DNA of 64,000 bases from Burkholderia sp. Nafp2/4-1b (GCF_003635165.1 NZ_ML058608.1:248001-312000); one strand, 5' to 3'; numbered from the stretch's first letter, positions 18,341-28,428 are shown. Program-made: numbers and translations. The notes: generated by a model from the sequence alone, not told the origin.

Positions 18341-19000
18341 CTAATTTGCGCGCGGATCCGTGGGGTTTTGTCCCGCCCCTGCCTGTTCCGACCGGTCGGT
18401 GTCGGCCACCGCGAGGCCCGCGAGCGCCGCTTGCTGACGACGCAGGTCGGCGAGCATGTTGCAGAACAGCGCGCCTTGCTCGATCGCGTCGTCGAGCGCG
18501 ACGTGGGTGTGCGGATGGTCGTCGAACCAGTGCTTCGGAAAGCGCGGCTTGATCGCCTTGCGGTACGGCAGGCCCGTCATCGCGAACGCGAGCGTCTTGA
18601 TGTCGAGCGCCGACCACGAGAACGGGCAGCGGCCCGCGAAGCGCATCATGTACCAGAACATGAACGTGAAATCGAAGCCGGCCGGCATCGCGACGAACAC
18701 CGGCTTGCCGGGCAGCGCCTCGACCCATTCGACGTACGCGACGAGCGCGGCCTCGGGCGCCTGCAGATCGCGCCGGCACGCGGCCCATGCTGCCGGCTCG
18801 GTTTTCCACCACGCTTCCTGCACCGGGTGCGCGTGGGCGCCGGGCAGCGTCTCGAGGTTCGCCGAGAACGTCGCGATCAGTTGCTTGTCCTCGGTGTAGG
18901 CGGCCGACGCGAAGCTCAGCATCGAGTGCGGGCCGGGGATCGGGCCGTCGGCCTCGACGTCGGTGCTGACGTAGATTTCCGGGATAGCGGTCTGGTTCAT
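18341..19000 (-). CDS. DEDDh-type 3'-5' exonuclease-like protein
   Basis: A 219-residue protein with RNase H-like exonuclease traits. The acidic residues fall as in the DEDD family: DVEADG at the N terminus (Exo I), an Asp in [10 protein letters not shown] (Exo II) and [11 protein letters not shown] with the His-Asp pair (Exo III). The nucleic acid substrate is unknown; it is not close to DnaQ or Orn. Its ATG overlaps the stop of the upstream MBL-fold gene by 4 bp (ATGA), so the two are cotranslated. Confidence 0.78.
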   Translation of the reverse strand: MNQTAIPEIYVSTDVEADGPIPGPHSMLSFASAAYTEDKQLIATFSANLETLPGAHAHPVQEAWWKTEPAAWAACRRDLQAPEAALVAYVEWVEALPGKPVFVAMPAGFDFTFMFWYMMRFAGRCPFSWSALDIKTLAFAMTGLPYRKAIKPRFPKHWFDDHPHTHVALDDAIEQGALFCNMLADLRRQQAALAGLAVADTDRSEQAGAGQNPTDPRAN

Positions 19001-19641
19001 CCGAACACCTTGTCGCTCACGAACGGGTTCGTGCGGCGCTCGTCGCCGAAGGTCGACACCGGGCCGTGGCCCGGCACGAACGTCACGTCGTCGCCGAGCG
19101 GCCACAGCTTTTCCTTGATCGAACGCACGAGGTCCGCATGGTTGCCGCGCGGGAAATCGGTGCGGCCGATCGAGCCGGCGAACAGCACGTCGCCGACGAT
19201 CGCGACGCGATGCGCGCGGCTGAAGAACACCACGTGGCCGGGCGTGTGGCCCGGGCAGTGATAGACCTCGAGCGTCTCGTCGCCGAACTGCACGGTGTCG
19301 CCGTCGTTCAGCCAGTGGTCCGGCTCGAACGTTTCGGCGGCCGGGAAGCCGAAGCGCTGGCTCTGCATCGGCAACTGCTCGATCCAGAAGCGCTCGTCTT
19401 CCTGCGGCCCGACGATCGGTACGCCGTAGTGCGTCGCGAGCGCCTTCGCACCCGCGCAGTGGTCGACGTGTCCGTGCGTGAGCAGCACCTTCTCGACCTG
19501 CACGTTCTGCCGCGCGATCTCCTGTTCGATCCGTTCGATGTCGCCGCCCGGATCGACGACGGCGGCGCGGCCGGTCTTTTCGCAGACGAGCAGCGAGCAG
19601 TTCTGCTGGAACGGCGTGACCGGAATGAGCGTGACTTTCAT
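18997..19641 (-). CDS. MBL-fold metallohydrolase (glyoxalase II-like)
   Basis: A 214-residue metallo-beta-lactamase fold protein. Zinc ligands are evident: THGHVDH (HxHxDH), [21 protein letters not shown] and PGHGP. This short form, often named YcbL or GloB2, hydrolyses S-lactoylglutathione or related thioesters. The ATG at 19641 matches the family start [14 protein letters not shown]. It overlaps the exonuclease gene by 4 bp. Confidence 0.9.
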   Translation of the reverse strand: MKVTLIPVTPFQQNCSLLVCEKTGRAAVVDPGGDIERIEQEIARQNVQVEKVLLTHGHVDHCAGAKALATHYGVPIVGPQEDERFWIEQLPMQSQRFGFPAAETFEPDHWLNDGDTVQFGDETLEVYHCPGHTPGHVVFFSRAHRVAIVGDVLFAGSIGRTDFPRGNHADLVRSIKEKLWPLGDDVTFVPGHGPVSTFGDERRTNPFVSDKVFG

Positions 19642-20300
19642 GGAGGCACCGGCGGCTAAAAGGAGCGATTGTACCGGTCGCGCGCGCTGCCTGCCGGCCC
19701 TGCGACGCAGCGCCGGGCGTGCGCGTGCGGGCAATCCCGGAGCATCCCGATTGTTACCGCCATAGAGAGAATCAATGGTCCGCCGGGGGCGCTTTTCGAG
19801 ACAACGTTTTGATTTATGTATAATGCGCCCCATTGCGCGTGAATTTCACGCAATTCGCTGGTGTTTCGGCCCCGTTAAATGAGGGCTCGGAATCACCGTC
19901 AAGCATCGACCGCCGGGGAGTCCGGCGGTGTATCCAAGCACCGAACATTCGGTGCTCACGTCTTGTCCGGCCGGGTGCTGCGCGCCCGTCTGCGGCCCTG
20001 CTGCCGCGCCGCCGGATGAGGCCTGTGCCGCCGTTCCTGTGCGTTGGCTGTACGCGACGCGCGCGAACGTGATTGCCATGTTCGATGGCGGCACGAGGGG
20101 TCTGGTCAGGCTGCCGGGGACAGGTTGCGCCAGACGTGAAAACTAATCAGGACGGTTGCGGCACAGACGAAAGCCGCGCCCATGCTAGCCGCCTGCTCGC
20201 GCTCCGAGCGGGGCGTGCACGCATTTGCCGTCCGGGCCGCATATCTGCGTTGTTGTGCAGCGTTGTATCGGTGCGGCCCGAACCAGAAGGCGACACGTCG
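19642..20300. other. 659-bp gene-free region with structured rlpA leader
   Basis: No supported protein gene. TATAAT at 19819-19824 is a consensus -10 box with only a weak -35 (TTCGAG, 19795). Downstream are several stable hairpins: an ATTGC...GCAAT arm pair at 19831-19855, a bulged arm pair GGTG...CACC around 19860-19896, ACCGCCGG-GGAGT-CCGGCGGT at 19909-19929 and the near-contiguous palindrome AGCACCGAA-CA-TTCGGTGCT at 19937-19956. There is no poly-T tail, so it is more likely a ~470-nt 5' leader of rlpA than a free sRNA. Confidence 0.55.
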
Positions 20301-20912
20301 ATGAACTTTCGATTTCCGACTCGATTCGGGACCATTGCATTATTTTTTGCGCTGACGGGCTGTGCGGTGCCATCCAGCCAGACCACCAGCAGCGCCAACC
20401 AGAAGAACGCGGTCAACAAGACGGCCGCGGCCGCGAAAGCGGATGACGACAAGCAGCAACTGAATTTCGATTCCGCGCTGGCATCGATGCCGGCTGCCGA
20501 CAGCAAGGACGCGAAGCAGTCGTCGCTGGCGGACGCCGAGCCGATCGACGGCAAGGACGTGTCCGACTTCCGTCAGACGGGCCGCGCATCGTGGTACGGC
20601 AAAGGCTTCCACGGCCACCGCACCGCGAACGGCGAGCGCTTCAACATGAACGCGCTCACCGCCGCGCATCGCACGCTGCCGCTGTCGTCGTACATCAAGG
20701 TGACGAATCCGTCGACCGGCAAGTGGGTCGTCGTGAAGGTCAACGATCGCGGGCCGTACAAGCGCGGCCGCGTGCTCGACCTGTCGTATGCGGCGGCGAA
20801 GATCATCGGCCTCGTGCATGCCGGCACGGGCCGCGTGAAGATCGAAGGGCTGACGCCGCAGGAAGCGCGCGACGCACGCGACGAGATGCTCGCGTCGCTG
20901 TCGTCGAAGTAA
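20301..20912 (+). CDS. rlpA: RlpA septal ring lytic transglycosylase
   Basis: A 203-residue lipoprotein. The signal peptide ends in the lipobox ALTGC, giving a lipidated Cys near residue 19. A low-complexity linker follows, then the double-psi beta-barrel: TGRASWYGKGFHGHRTANGE with the catalytic Glu/Asp surroundings and VKVNDRGPYKRGRVLDLS. RlpA cleaves denuded glycan strands at the septum. The C-terminal SPOR domain found in the E. coli protein is absent, as in short RlpA forms. ATG 20301 follows AGAAGGCG. Confidence 0.93.
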   Translation: MNFRFPTRFGTIALFFALTGCAVPSSQTTSSANQKNAVNKTAAAAKADDDKQQLNFDSALASMPAADSKDAKQSSLADAEPIDGKDVSDFRQTGRASWYGKGFHGHRTANGERFNMNALTAAHRTLPLSSYIKVTNPSTGKWVVVKVNDRGPYKRGRVLDLSYAAAKIIGLVHAGTGRVKIEGLTPQEARDARDEMLASLSSK

Positions 20913-20960
20913 CGCAGTAACGTAGTAGCGGAGCAACGCGGCGGTTCGTCCGCGCGATGC

Positions 20961-20997
20961 AAAAAAGGGCTGCCTTCCGGCAGCCCTTTTCGTTTCT
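20961..20997 (+). terminator. Rho-independent terminator of rlpA
   Basis: AAAAGGGCTGCC-TTCC-GGCAGCCCTTTT followed by CGTTT. The A-run on the other side lets it also end rsmI on the minus strand, whose stop lies 40 bp away. Confidence 0.92.
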
Positions 20998-21036
20998 ACC
21001 GATCGGCCGGGCAGTGCGTGCCGCCCGCGCCGCTCG

Positions 21037-21915
21037 TCAGCCTTCCTTCAACGCAAGCGCGCGCGCATACAGCGTGTTGCGCGACGCGCCCGTCAGCGCG
21101 GCCGCGAGCTTCGCCGCGCTTTTCACCGGTACTTCTTCCAGCAGCAGCTTGAGCAGCGCGTCGTGCGCGGTGTCATCGGCTTCGCCGCCGTCGGCCGGCG
21201 CGCCTTCGACGACCAGCACGAACTCGCCGCGCTGCCGGTTCGCATCGCCGTCGAGCCAGCTCTGTCCTTCGGCCAGGGTGCCTTGGAACAACTGCTCGTG
21301 TAGCTTGGTGAGCTCGCGCGCGATCAGCAGCCGGCGCGCGGGGCCGAATGCGTCGGCAAGCGCGGCGACGGTGTCGACGATCCGGTGCGGCGCTTCATAG
21401 AACACCAGCGCGTACGGATGCTGCGCGAGCGCCTGTAGCGCGCTCGCGCGCTGTTTCGGTTTTGGCGGCAGGAAGCCCGCGAACGTGAACGTGCCGGCCC
21501 AGTCGCCCGCCACGCTCAGCGCGGTCACGGCCGCGCTCGCGCCCGGCAGCGGTATCACCGCGAAGCCGGCTGCGCGCACCGCGTCGACGAGCCGCGCGCC
21601 CGGGTCCGAAATGCCCGGCGTGCCGGCGTCCGACACATACGCGACGCGTTCGCCGGCGCGCAGCAGCTCGATCACGCGCAGCGCGGCTTCGCGTTCGTTG
21701 TGCTCGTGCACGGCGACGAGCGGTTTCGAGATCCCGTAGCGGGCCAGCAGCTGGCCGGTGTTGCGGGTGTCTTCGGCCGCGATGCGGTCGGCGAGGCCAA
21801 GCACGTGCAGCGCGCGCAGCGTGATGTCGGCGGTGTTGCCGATCGGCGTTGCGACCACGTAGAGCGCGGCGTCCGGGTAGTGCTGCGTTTGCGCGAGTTC
21901 GAGGAGGGCAGTCAT
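21037..21915 (-). CDS. rsmI: 16S rRNA (cytidine-1402 2'-O)-methyltransferase
   Basis: A 292-residue SAM-dependent methyltransferase of the tetrapyrrole methylase fold that modifies C1402 in the ribosomal P site. Motifs: [46 protein letters not shown] and [16 protein letters not shown]. The ATG at 21915 matches the family start; open frame upstream on this strand is antisense to yraN and unlike the family. Its start codon overlaps the divergent yraN start by two bases, and rsmI beside yraN is the common arrangement in proteobacteria. Confidence 0.95.
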   Translation of the reverse strand: MTALLELAQTQHYPDAALYVVATPIGNTADITLRALHVLGLADRIAAEDTRNTGQLLARYGISKPLVAVHEHNEREAALRVIELLRAGERVAYVSDAGTPGISDPGARLVDAVRAAGFAVIPLPGASAAVTALSVAGDWAGTFTFAGFLPPKPKQRASALQALAQHPYALVFYEAPHRIVDTVAALADAFGPARRLLIARELTKLHEQLFQGTLAEGQSWLDGDANRQRGEFVLVVEGAPADGGEADDTAHDALLKLLLEEVPVKSAAKLAAALTGASRNTLYARALALKEG

Positions 21916-22390
21916 GGCAGGCAATGCGCGCAATCGCGGCGCAAGCGGAACAAGGTCGGCATTGTGCCACGCGGCGCCGGCCGTGCCGGGCGATGCGCGC
22001 ACTTCGTCGCGCGGCGGCGGCAACTTTTCCGGCACCGCGCGATCCAGATCCGTGGGCGCGACGTTCGAGCAGCGCGCGCGGCAGTTCCTCGAACGTGCCG
22101 GTCTCGCGTTCGTCGCGGCGAACGTCACGATGCGCGGCGGCGAACTCGACCTCGTGATGCGCACGCCCGATGGCACGCTCGTGTTCGTCGAGGTGCGCGC
22201 GCGGCGCAGCACCCGGCACGGCGGCGCGGCCGCGAGCGTGGGCTGGCGCAAGCGGCGGCGTGTGATCGCGGCCGCGCTGCAGTTCTGGGTACGGCACGGC
22301 GCGGGCGCCGCGTGCCGTTTCGACGTCGTCGCGTTCGAGGCCGGCCGGCTCGAATGGCTGCGCGATGCATTTCGTGCCGACGATGCGTAG
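21914..22390 (+). CDS. yraN: YraN/UPF0102 family nuclease-fold protein
   Basis: A 158-residue protein with the Holliday-junction-resolvase/PD-(D/E)XK fold: [17 protein letters not shown], then [14 protein letters not shown] and LVFVEVRAR, giving the E-x-D...ExK-like acidic set (the Lys is an Arg here). Function unknown. ATG 21914 has AGGAGGG five bases upstream, but that sequence also codes rsmI on the other strand. An alternative TTG at 21962 with AAGG upstream would give a 142-residue protein beginning with CHAAPA, closer to what I recall of Burkholderia homologues. Confidence 0.88.
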   Translation: MAGNARNRGASGTRSALCHAAPAVPGDARTSSRGGGNFSGTARSRSVGATFEQRARQFLERAGLAFVAANVTMRGGELDLVMRTPDGTLVFVEVRARRSTRHGGAAASVGWRKRRRVIAAALQFWVRHGAGAACRFDVVAFEAGRLEWLRDAFRADDA

Positions 22391-22517
22391 CCGCGAGCTG
22401 TGACGAGATGTAAAGAGTTCTTGTCATACCCCCGGAGAGGGTGCCGGAGTGCGGTAAACTCGCCGCACCCATGACGTTGCGCGCGGTGTGCCCACGCGCC
22501 CAGTTCACCAGGAATCG

Positions 22518-23102
22518 ATGTCAGTCGAACGTATTCAGCAACATTTCCGCGATAGCGCCGCGCTCCACGCCGAAGCGGCCGACGCGCTGGCGCTGCCGAT
22601 CGCGGCCGCGGTCGACGCGATGTTCGCCGCGCTGGCGAACGGCAACAAGATCGTCGCATGCGGCGACGGCCCGTCGGCCGCCGCTGCGCACTACCTCGCC
22701 GTGTCGCTCGTCGGCGGCTTCGAGCGCGAGCGCCCGGGCCTGCCCGCGATCGCGCTGGCCACCGATGCGTCGCAGGGCGGCCTCACGGGCGCTGCCGCCG
22801 CCGATCAGCTGTTCGCGCAGCAGGTGCGCGTGCTCGGGCAGACCGGCGACATCCTGCTGGTGCTCGACGCGAGCGGCGCGTCGCCGCGGGTGCTGGCCGC
22901 GATCGACGAGGCGCACGAGCGCGAGATGACCGTCGTCGCGCTCACCGGCGGCGACGGCCACGCCGTCGCCGCCGCGTTGTCCGACACCGATATTCCGATC
23001 AGCGTGCCCGCCTCGCGCGCGGCGCGCGTCCATGAAGTCCATCTGCTGACCATCCACTGCCTGTGCGACGGCATCGACGCGATGCTGCTGGGTGAGGATT
23101 GA
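22518..23102 (+). CDS. diaA: DiaA-like SIS domain protein (phosphoheptose isomerase family)
   Basis: A 194-residue protein with a single SIS domain. GNKIVACGDGPSAAAAHYLA and TGDILLVLDASGASPRVL are the sugar-phosphate-binding loops of the GmhA/DiaA family, and the end VHEVHLLTIHCLCDGID matches DiaA closely. DiaA stimulates DnaA assembly at the replication origin. The neighbourhood rsmI-yraN-diaA-dolP is the same as in E. coli, which favours DiaA over a heptose isomerase. ATG 22518 follows CAGGAA. Confidence 0.88.
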   Translation: MSVERIQQHFRDSAALHAEAADALALPIAAAVDAMFAALANGNKIVACGDGPSAAAAHYLAVSLVGGFERERPGLPAIALATDASQGGLTGAAAADQLFAQQVRVLGQTGDILLVLDASGASPRVLAAIDEAHEREMTVVALTGGDGHAVAAALSDTDIPISVPASRAARVHEVHLLTIHCLCDGIDAMLLGED

Positions 23103-23119
23103 ACGAAGGAGAGCCGTCG

Positions 23120-23917
23120 ATGAATCAAAGCCGCGTCAAACAGACGCTCGTCAGAACCACGCTGCTCGCCGCGCTGACGGCGGGCCTCGCGATGTCGCTG
23201 CAGGGTTGCGTGCTCGGCGTGCTCGGTGCGGCGGCCGGTGGCGGCGCGCTGATCGCGACCGATCGCCGTACGCTCGGCGCGCAGACCGAGGATCGCGAGA
23301 TCCAGGTCAAGTCGCTGACCCAGATCAACAACGGGCTGCCGGACCAGTCGCACGTGAACGTGACGGTGTTCAACCGCCGCGTGCTGTTGACGGGCGAAGT
23401 GCCGAACGATGCGTCGAAGCAGCGCGCCGAGGAAATCGTGCGCGGCATCAACAACGTGAACGCGATCGTCAACGAGTTGTCGGTCGAGCCGGCATCGTCG
23501 CTGTCGTCGCGCGCGAACGACTCGTACCTCGAAGGGCGCGTGAAGTCCGAGTTCATCGCGACGAAGGGGCTGTCGGCGAACTACTACAAGGTCGTCAGCG
23601 AGCGCGGCAACATCTACCTGTTGGGCCTCGTGACCGTTGACGAAGGCAATCGCGGCGCGGATGCCGCGAGCCAGGTGCCAGGCGTCGAGAAGGTCGTGAA
23701 GGTGTTCCAGTACATCCAGCCGCAGGACGCGCAGGCGTTGCAGGCCGCATCGCCCAGCAGCGCGTCCGGTGCGCAGGCCGCCGCCGTGCCGGCCGATGCC
23801 GCGACCGTCGGCGCGGTGCCCGATGCGTCGGTCCAGTCGGCGCCGTTGCAACCGCCCGCGCCGATCTCGAATTCGTCGAGCGTGCACCCGGGCAACCCGA
23901 AGGCCAAGCCGCAATGA
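23120..23917 (+). CDS. dolP: Dual BON-domain outer-membrane lipoprotein (DolP/YraP-like)
   Basis: A 265-residue lipoprotein with lipobox SLQGC near residue 30 and two BON domains: about residues 60-120 (SHVNVTVFNRRVLLTGEVP) and 130-205 (YYKVVSERGNIYLLGLVT). DolP binds anionic phospholipid and supports outer-membrane integrity. A Pro/Ala/Ser-rich tail of about 55 residues is extra compared with E. coli DolP. ATG 23120 has GAAGGAGAG 7 bases upstream. It follows diaA by 17 bp and overlaps the cytochrome gene by 4 bp. Confidence 0.9.
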   Translation: MNQSRVKQTLVRTTLLAALTAGLAMSLQGCVLGVLGAAAGGGALIATDRRTLGAQTEDREIQVKSLTQINNGLPDQSHVNVTVFNRRVLLTGEVPNDASKQRAEEIVRGINNVNAIVNELSVEPASSLSSRANDSYLEGRVKSEFIATKGLSANYYKVVSERGNIYLLGLVTVDEGNRGADAASQVPGVEKVVKVFQYIQPQDAQALQAASPSSASGAQAAAVPADAATVGAVPDASVQSAPLQPPAPISNSSSVHPGNPKAKPQ

Positions 23918-24273
23918 AGTCGATGCAGATGAAGTTCAAGCAATGGACGGTGCAGGGCGCCACGGCCGCGGCGCTCGCGGCCTGTGCGCTCGGCACGGCG
24001 CACGCGGATGCCGGCGATGGCCTGAAGGTCGCGCGCAGCAATGCGTGCATGGGCTGCCACGCGGTGGACCGCAAGCTCGTCGGCCCGTCGTTCAAGGACA
24101 TCGCCGCGCGCTACAAGTCCGATCCGGATGCCGTCGCGAAGCTGTCGAAGAAGGTGAAGGACGGCGGCTCGGGCGTCTGGGGCGCGATTCCGATGCCCGC
24201 GCATCCGCGCATGAGCGACGCGGATGCGCGTTCCGTGGTCGAATGGGTGCTGGCCGGCGCGCCGTCGAAGTGA
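23914..24273 (+). CDS. Small class I cytochrome c
   Basis: A 119-residue periplasmic protein with a signal peptide (cleaved near AHADA), a haem-binding CMGCH and the distal Met in IPMPAHPRMSD. This is the c551/c552 type electron carrier. The start overlaps dolP (ATGA), so it is the last gene of yraN-diaA-dolP-cyt. Its electron partner is unknown. Confidence 0.92.
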   Translation: MKSMQMKFKQWTVQGATAAALAACALGTAHADAGDGLKVARSNACMGCHAVDRKLVGPSFKDIAARYKSDPDAVAKLSKKVKDGGSGVWGAIPMPAHPRMSDADARSVVEWVLAGAPSK

Positions 24274-24298
24274 CGCGCTCGGGGTGACGGAACCCCTA

Positions 24299-24328
24299 TT
24301 GCCAAGCGCGGAAATGCCTGTGTATGAT
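24299..24328 (+). promoter_or_regulatory. Promoter of tRNA-Ala
   Basis: TTGCCA at 24299-24304 and TATGAT at 24323-24328, 18 bp apart, placed 11 bp before the mature tRNA. Confidence 0.7.
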
Positions 24329-24339
24329 GGTCGACTGTT

Positions 24340-24415
<76 letters not shown>

Positions 24416-24426
24416 ACGGAATCCGA

Positions 24427-24461
24427 AGGGCTCGGTCGCAAGACCGAGCCCTCTTTGTTTT
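24427..24461 (+). terminator. Rho-independent terminator after tRNA-Ala
   Basis: AGGGCTCGGTC-GCAA-GACCGAGCCCT then CTTTGTTTT. Perfect 11-bp stem, 11 bp after the tRNA. Confidence 0.95.
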
Positions 24462-24478
24462 CCGCGTGCCCGCCGCCC

Positions 24479-25876
24479 TCACCTCCGCCCGAAACTCGGC
24501 CGCTTCGGATCGTACGTCCACCCCGGCACCAGATACCGCATCGCCATCGCATCGTCGCGCGCCGTGCCGCCGACCTCCCGGTACAGCGCATGCGCGGCCT
24601 CGACCTGCACCATGTCGAGCTCGATCCCGAGCCCCGGCCGTTCGGGCACGGCCACCTGGCCGCCGACGATCTCGAGCGGCTCGCGCGTGAGCCGCGCGTC
24701 ACCTTCCTGCCAGATCCAGTGCGTGTCGATCGCGGTGATCGTGCCGGGCGCCGCCGCGGCCGCATGCGTGAACATCGCGAGCGACACGTCGAAGTGATTG
24801 TTCGAGTGCGAGCCCCACGTGAGCCCCCAGTCGCGGCACAGCTGCGCGAGCCGCACCGACCCCTGCATCGTCCAGAAGTGCGGATCGGCGAGCGGAATGT
24901 CGACGGCTTGCAGCCGCACCGCATGATCCATCTGCCGCCAGTCGGTCGCGATCATGTTCGTCGCGGTCGGGATGCCGGTCGCCCGCCGGAACTCCGCCAT
25001 CACCTCGCGGCCCGAGTAACCGGCTTCCGGCCCGCACGGATCTTCCGCGTACGCGAGCAGGTGACCTTGTCCGCGGCACAGCGCGATCGCCTCGTCCAGC
25101 GACCACGCACCGTTCGGGTCGAGCGTCGCACGCGCGTCGGGAAAGCGCGCCTTGATCGCCGCGATTGCCTCCATCTCGTCCGCGCCGGCCATCACGCCGC
25201 CCTTCAGCTTGAAATCGACGAAGCCGTAGCGCTCGACCGCGGCCTCGGCCTGCCGTGCGATCGCGGCCGGCGTGAGCGCGGCTTCGTTGCGCAGCCGGAA
25301 CCACGGATCGCTCGCCTGCGTCTCGTCGCGATAAGGCAAGTCGGTCTGGCGCCGTTCGCCGATATAGAACAGGTATGCGAGCATCGGCACCGCGTCGCGC
25401 TGCTGGCCTTCGCCGAGCAGCGCCGCGACCGGCACGTCGAGATGCTGGCCAAGCAGGTCGAGCAGCGCGGCCTCGATCGCGGTGATCACGTTGTCGAGCC
25501 GCAGGTTGATCTCGTGCGGCTGGCGCAGCACGGCCGCCTCGCCGGCCGACGTCACTTCGTGCTGGATCGTGCGGCCGGCGCCCGCGCCGTGGCCGGACAG
25601 CGCCGCGCGCACCGCGTTCAGCGTCGCCTGGTAGCGCCCGATCGACTGGCCGACCACGAGCCCGGTCATCCGTTCGAGCGCCTGGCGGATGCCTTCGCCG
25701 CCGGGCACTTCGCCGACACCCGTGTGGCCGCTGCTGTCGTCGAGGATCACGAGGTTGCGCGTGAAGTACGGCGCGTGCGCGCCGCACAGGTTCAGCAGCA
25801 TGCTGTCGCGGCCGGCGACGGGGATCACCTGCATGCGCGTGATGCGCGGCGTGCCGGCGCGGCTGGATTCGGACAT
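24479..25876 (-). CDS. gudD: D-glucarate dehydratase
   Basis: A 465-residue enolase-superfamily enzyme that dehydrates D-glucarate to 5-keto-4-deoxyglucarate. Features: [13 protein letters not shown] with the catalytic KxK-type lysine, [13 protein letters not shown] and [18 protein letters not shown] supplying Mg ligands, [11 protein letters not shown], and [13 protein letters not shown] with the catalytic His. The ATG at 25876 follows AGGAGCG. The MFS carrier gudP lies 68 bp upstream on the same strand, giving an uptake and catabolism pair. Confidence 0.94.
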   Translation of the reverse strand: MSESSRAGTPRITRMQVIPVAGRDSMLLNLCGAHAPYFTRNLVILDDSSGHTGVGEVPGGEGIRQALERMTGLVVGQSIGRYQATLNAVRAALSGHGAGAGRTIQHEVTSAGEAAVLRQPHEINLRLDNVITAIEAALLDLLGQHLDVPVAALLGEGQQRDAVPMLAYLFYIGERRQTDLPYRDETQASDPWFRLRNEAALTPAAIARQAEAAVERYGFVDFKLKGGVMAGADEMEAIAAIKARFPDARATLDPNGAWSLDEAIALCRGQGHLLAYAEDPCGPEAGYSGREVMAEFRRATGIPTATNMIATDWRQMDHAVRLQAVDIPLADPHFWTMQGSVRLAQLCRDWGLTWGSHSNNHFDVSLAMFTHAAAAAPGTITAIDTHWIWQEGDARLTREPLEIVGGQVAVPERPGLGIELDMVQVEAAHALYREVGGTARDDAMAMRYLVPGWTYDPKRPSFGRR

Positions 25877-25944
25877 CGGTTCGCTCCTGGTTCCGTTGGT
25901 CTGCGGTGACCGGGCGCCGCGCGCGCCGGCGCGGCCCGCAGCGT

Positions 25945-27285
25945 TCAGTTCAGCTCGACGCGGCGGATCTCGCCGACGACGAACAGGTAGCAGATCACGG
26001 CGACGAGCGCGTGCGCGACCACGTACACCAGCGCGCCGTTGAACGAGCCGCTGCGGTCGACGATATAGCCGATCGCGATCGGCGTCGTGATGCTGGAAAG
26101 ATTGCCGCACGTGTTGAGCAGCGCGCCGCTCAGGCCGGCGATCTGGCGCGGCGCGGTGTCGGCGTTGACGGCCCAGCCGAGCGCGCCGAGCCCCTTGCCG
26201 AAGAACGACAGCGCCATGAACAGCACGACGAGCACGTGCGAGTCGGTGTAGTTGCAGACGATCATCGACATCGACAGCAGCATGCCGATCACGATCGGCA
26301 CCTTGCGCGCCACCGACAGCGACTGGCCCTGCTTGAGCAGCGCGTCGGACACGATGCCGCCGAGAATCCCGCCGAGGAACCCGCACACGGCCGGAATCGA
26401 CGCGACGAGCCCCGCGTTGAGGATCGACATCCCGCGCGCCTGCACAAGATAGACGGGGAACCACGTGATGAAGAAGTACGTGAGCGCGTTGATGCAGTAC
26501 TGCGCGACGTACACGCCGACCAGCATCCGGTTTCTCAGCAGCGCCTTCACGTGCCGCATCGACGGGCCGCCGTCGCGTGCGCCGGTCGCCTGGTCGATGT
26601 TGACGAGCGCGCCGCCTTCACTGAGATAGTCGAGCTCCGCGCGATTGATGCGCGGATGCCCCTTCGGGTCGTATATCGTGCGGTTCCACACCAGCACGAA
26701 CGCGAAGCCGAGCACGCCCATCACCGCGAACACCGACTGCCAGCCGTACGCGTGCACGAGCCAGCCCATCAGCGGCGCGAACACGACGGTCGCCGCGTAT
26801 TGCGCGGCGTTGAAGATCGCCGACGCGGTGCCGCGCTCCGCGGCCGGGAACCAGGTCGACACGATCCGGCTGTTGGCCGGGAACGACGGCGCCTCGGCCG
26901 CGCCGACCAGGAAGCGCAGCCCGAACAGCAGCGCGAACGCCGTCGCTCCGGTGAAGAAGCCGATGCCGCCTTGCAGCAGCGTGAACAGCGACCAGAAGAA
27001 GATGCTGAACGCATAGACGATGCGCGACCCGAAGCGGTCGAGCAGCCAGCCGCCCGGCAGTTGCGCGACCACGTACGACCAGCCGAACGCCGAGAAGATG
27101 AAGCCCATCTGCACATGGGTCAGGTGCATCGAGCGCGCCAGCGCCGGGCCGGCGATCGCGATCGCGGCGCGGTCCGCGTAGTTGATCGTCGTGACCGCGA
27201 ACAGCACGGTCAGCACGAGCCAGCGCACGCGGGTGCGCCGGGCCGTTGCCGACGCGGATGCCGGCAATGCGTGAAGCGGATTCAT
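25945..27285 (-). CDS. gudP: MFS hexuronate/glucarate transporter
   Basis: A 446-residue anion:cation symporter family MFS protein with twelve helices. Family pattern: [20 protein letters not shown] in helix 1-2, [20 protein letters not shown], and [19 protein letters not shown]. With gudD directly downstream, D-glucarate (or galactarate) uptake is the likely role. Its ribosome binding site GGAGGAGACA, 5 bases before the ATG, is exactly complementary over 10 nt to the sRNA at 41.6 kb. Confidence 0.92.
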   Translation of the reverse strand: MNPLHALPASASATARRTRVRWLVLTVLFAVTTINYADRAAIAIAGPALARSMHLTHVQMGFIFSAFGWSYVVAQLPGGWLLDRFGSRIVYAFSIFFWSLFTLLQGGIGFFTGATAFALLFGLRFLVGAAEAPSFPANSRIVSTWFPAAERGTASAIFNAAQYAATVVFAPLMGWLVHAYGWQSVFAVMGVLGFAFVLVWNRTIYDPKGHPRINRAELDYLSEGGALVNIDQATGARDGGPSMRHVKALLRNRMLVGVYVAQYCINALTYFFITWFPVYLVQARGMSILNAGLVASIPAVCGFLGGILGGIVSDALLKQGQSLSVARKVPIVIGMLLSMSMIVCNYTDSHVLVVLFMALSFFGKGLGALGWAVNADTAPRQIAGLSGALLNTCGNLSSITTPIAIGYIVDRSGSFNGALVYVVAHALVAVICYLFVVGEIRRVELN

Positions 27286-27519
27286 GACTTGTCTCCTCCG
27301 AAGGGCGGAAGGTGCCGTCGTGCGGCTGCGCGTCGGTGCGCGCGTTTTCTGTGGTGATGTCGCGGGCCGGAGGCCGGACGCCGATGCACGGTGCGGGGCG
27401 TCCGGGTCATTCTGTCATGGCGAAAGTTGCGCTTTCATGCCAATTACTGACTTGATCGATTCAGGATTTGAATCGATGGGCGAAGAGCGCGGCGAGTGGC
27501 GCGGCGCCGAAGGATTCGT

Positions 27520-28428
27520 TCACGCGCGCACGCCGTCCGGGCCGGTGCCGTGATGAGCCGCCACGTGTTGCGCGAGAAACTCCACGGCGGCGCGCACGCC
27601 GGGCAACTGGCCGCGTCGGTGCGGCATCAGCAGCGTCGTCGTCACGGTGCCGGCCCGCCAGCCGGGCAGCACGCGCACGAGCGCGCTCGACGCGAGCGCG
27701 GCGCCGGCGATCCAGTCGGGCAGGCATGTGATTCCGAGCCCGGCCGTCGCGGCCTGCAGCAACAGCGTCGATTCATCGGCCTGCAGCCGGATGCGCGGCG
27801 CGACGTCGACGGTTTCGCCGTCGCGCTGCAGCCGCCACGGCTGCTGGCCCGGATGAAGTCCGTCGTGCTGCGCGAGGTCGGCCGGCGCGTCCGGCGTGCC
27901 GGCACGCGCGAGATAGGCCGGCGACGCGACGGCGACGATCGGCGACGTGGCCAGCGGCCGTTGCACGAGTGCCGAATCGGGGAGCGGCGCGAAATGGCTG
28001 CGCACCGCGATGTCGAAGCCTTCCTGCGCGATGTCGACGAGCCGGTCGCTCGCATGAATCTGCAGCAGCAGCTTCGGATGGGCGATCGCCAGCGCCGGCA
28101 GGCACGGCGCGAGGATGTGCTGCGCGACGGGCACCGAGCTCGTGATCCGCACGACGCCGGCCGGTTCGGCCGCCTGCCGCAGCACCGCGTCGCGTGCGCT
28201 TTCGGCCTCGATCACCGCCGCGCGCGCATGCTCGAAGAACTCGGTGCCGACCGGCGTCAGCCGGAAGCTGCGCGACGTGCGATGCACGAGCCGCGCGCCG
28301 AGCGTGCGCTCGAGCTCGGCCACGCGCTTGCTGACCGTCGATTTCGGCAGGTCGAGGCGGCGCGCGGCCGCCGACATGCTGCCCGCGTCGACCGCCTGCA
28401 CGAAGAGGTAGAGATCGTTCAAGTTCAC
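27520..28428 (-). CDS. LysR family transcriptional regulator
   Basis: A 302-residue LTTR. Winged helix: LYLFVQAVDAGSMSAAARRL and LPKSTVSKRVAELERTLG, then the periplasmic-binding-like effector domain from about residue 90. The GTG at 28428 (VNLNDLYLF) gives the standard LTTR length and N terminus; an in-frame ATG at 28491 would add 21 residues. It is divergent from the GST gene 105 bp away and probably controls it; the gudP operon ends up 230 bp behind its stop and is less likely a target. Confidence 0.88.
   Translation of the reverse strand: MNLNDLYLFVQAVDAGSMSAAARRLDLPKSTVSKRVAELERTLGARLVHRTSRSFRLTPVGTEFFEHARAAVIEAESARDAVLRQAAEPAGVVRITSSVPVAQHILAPCLPALAIAHPKLLLQIHASDRLVDIAQEGFDIAVRSHFAPLPDSALVQRPLATSPIVAVASPAYLARAGTPDAPADLAQHDGLHPGQQPWRLQRDGETVDVAPRIRLQADESTLLLQAATAGLGITCLPDWIAGAALASSALVRVLPGWRAGTVTTTLLMPHRRGQLPGVRAAVEFLAQHVAAHHGTGPDGVRA

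Noticed and set aside
20073..20300. N-terminal extension of RlpA
   Set aside because: The frame is open upstream but the ATG at 20301 starts a clean signal peptide with lipobox and has a ribosome binding site; the extension has neither.
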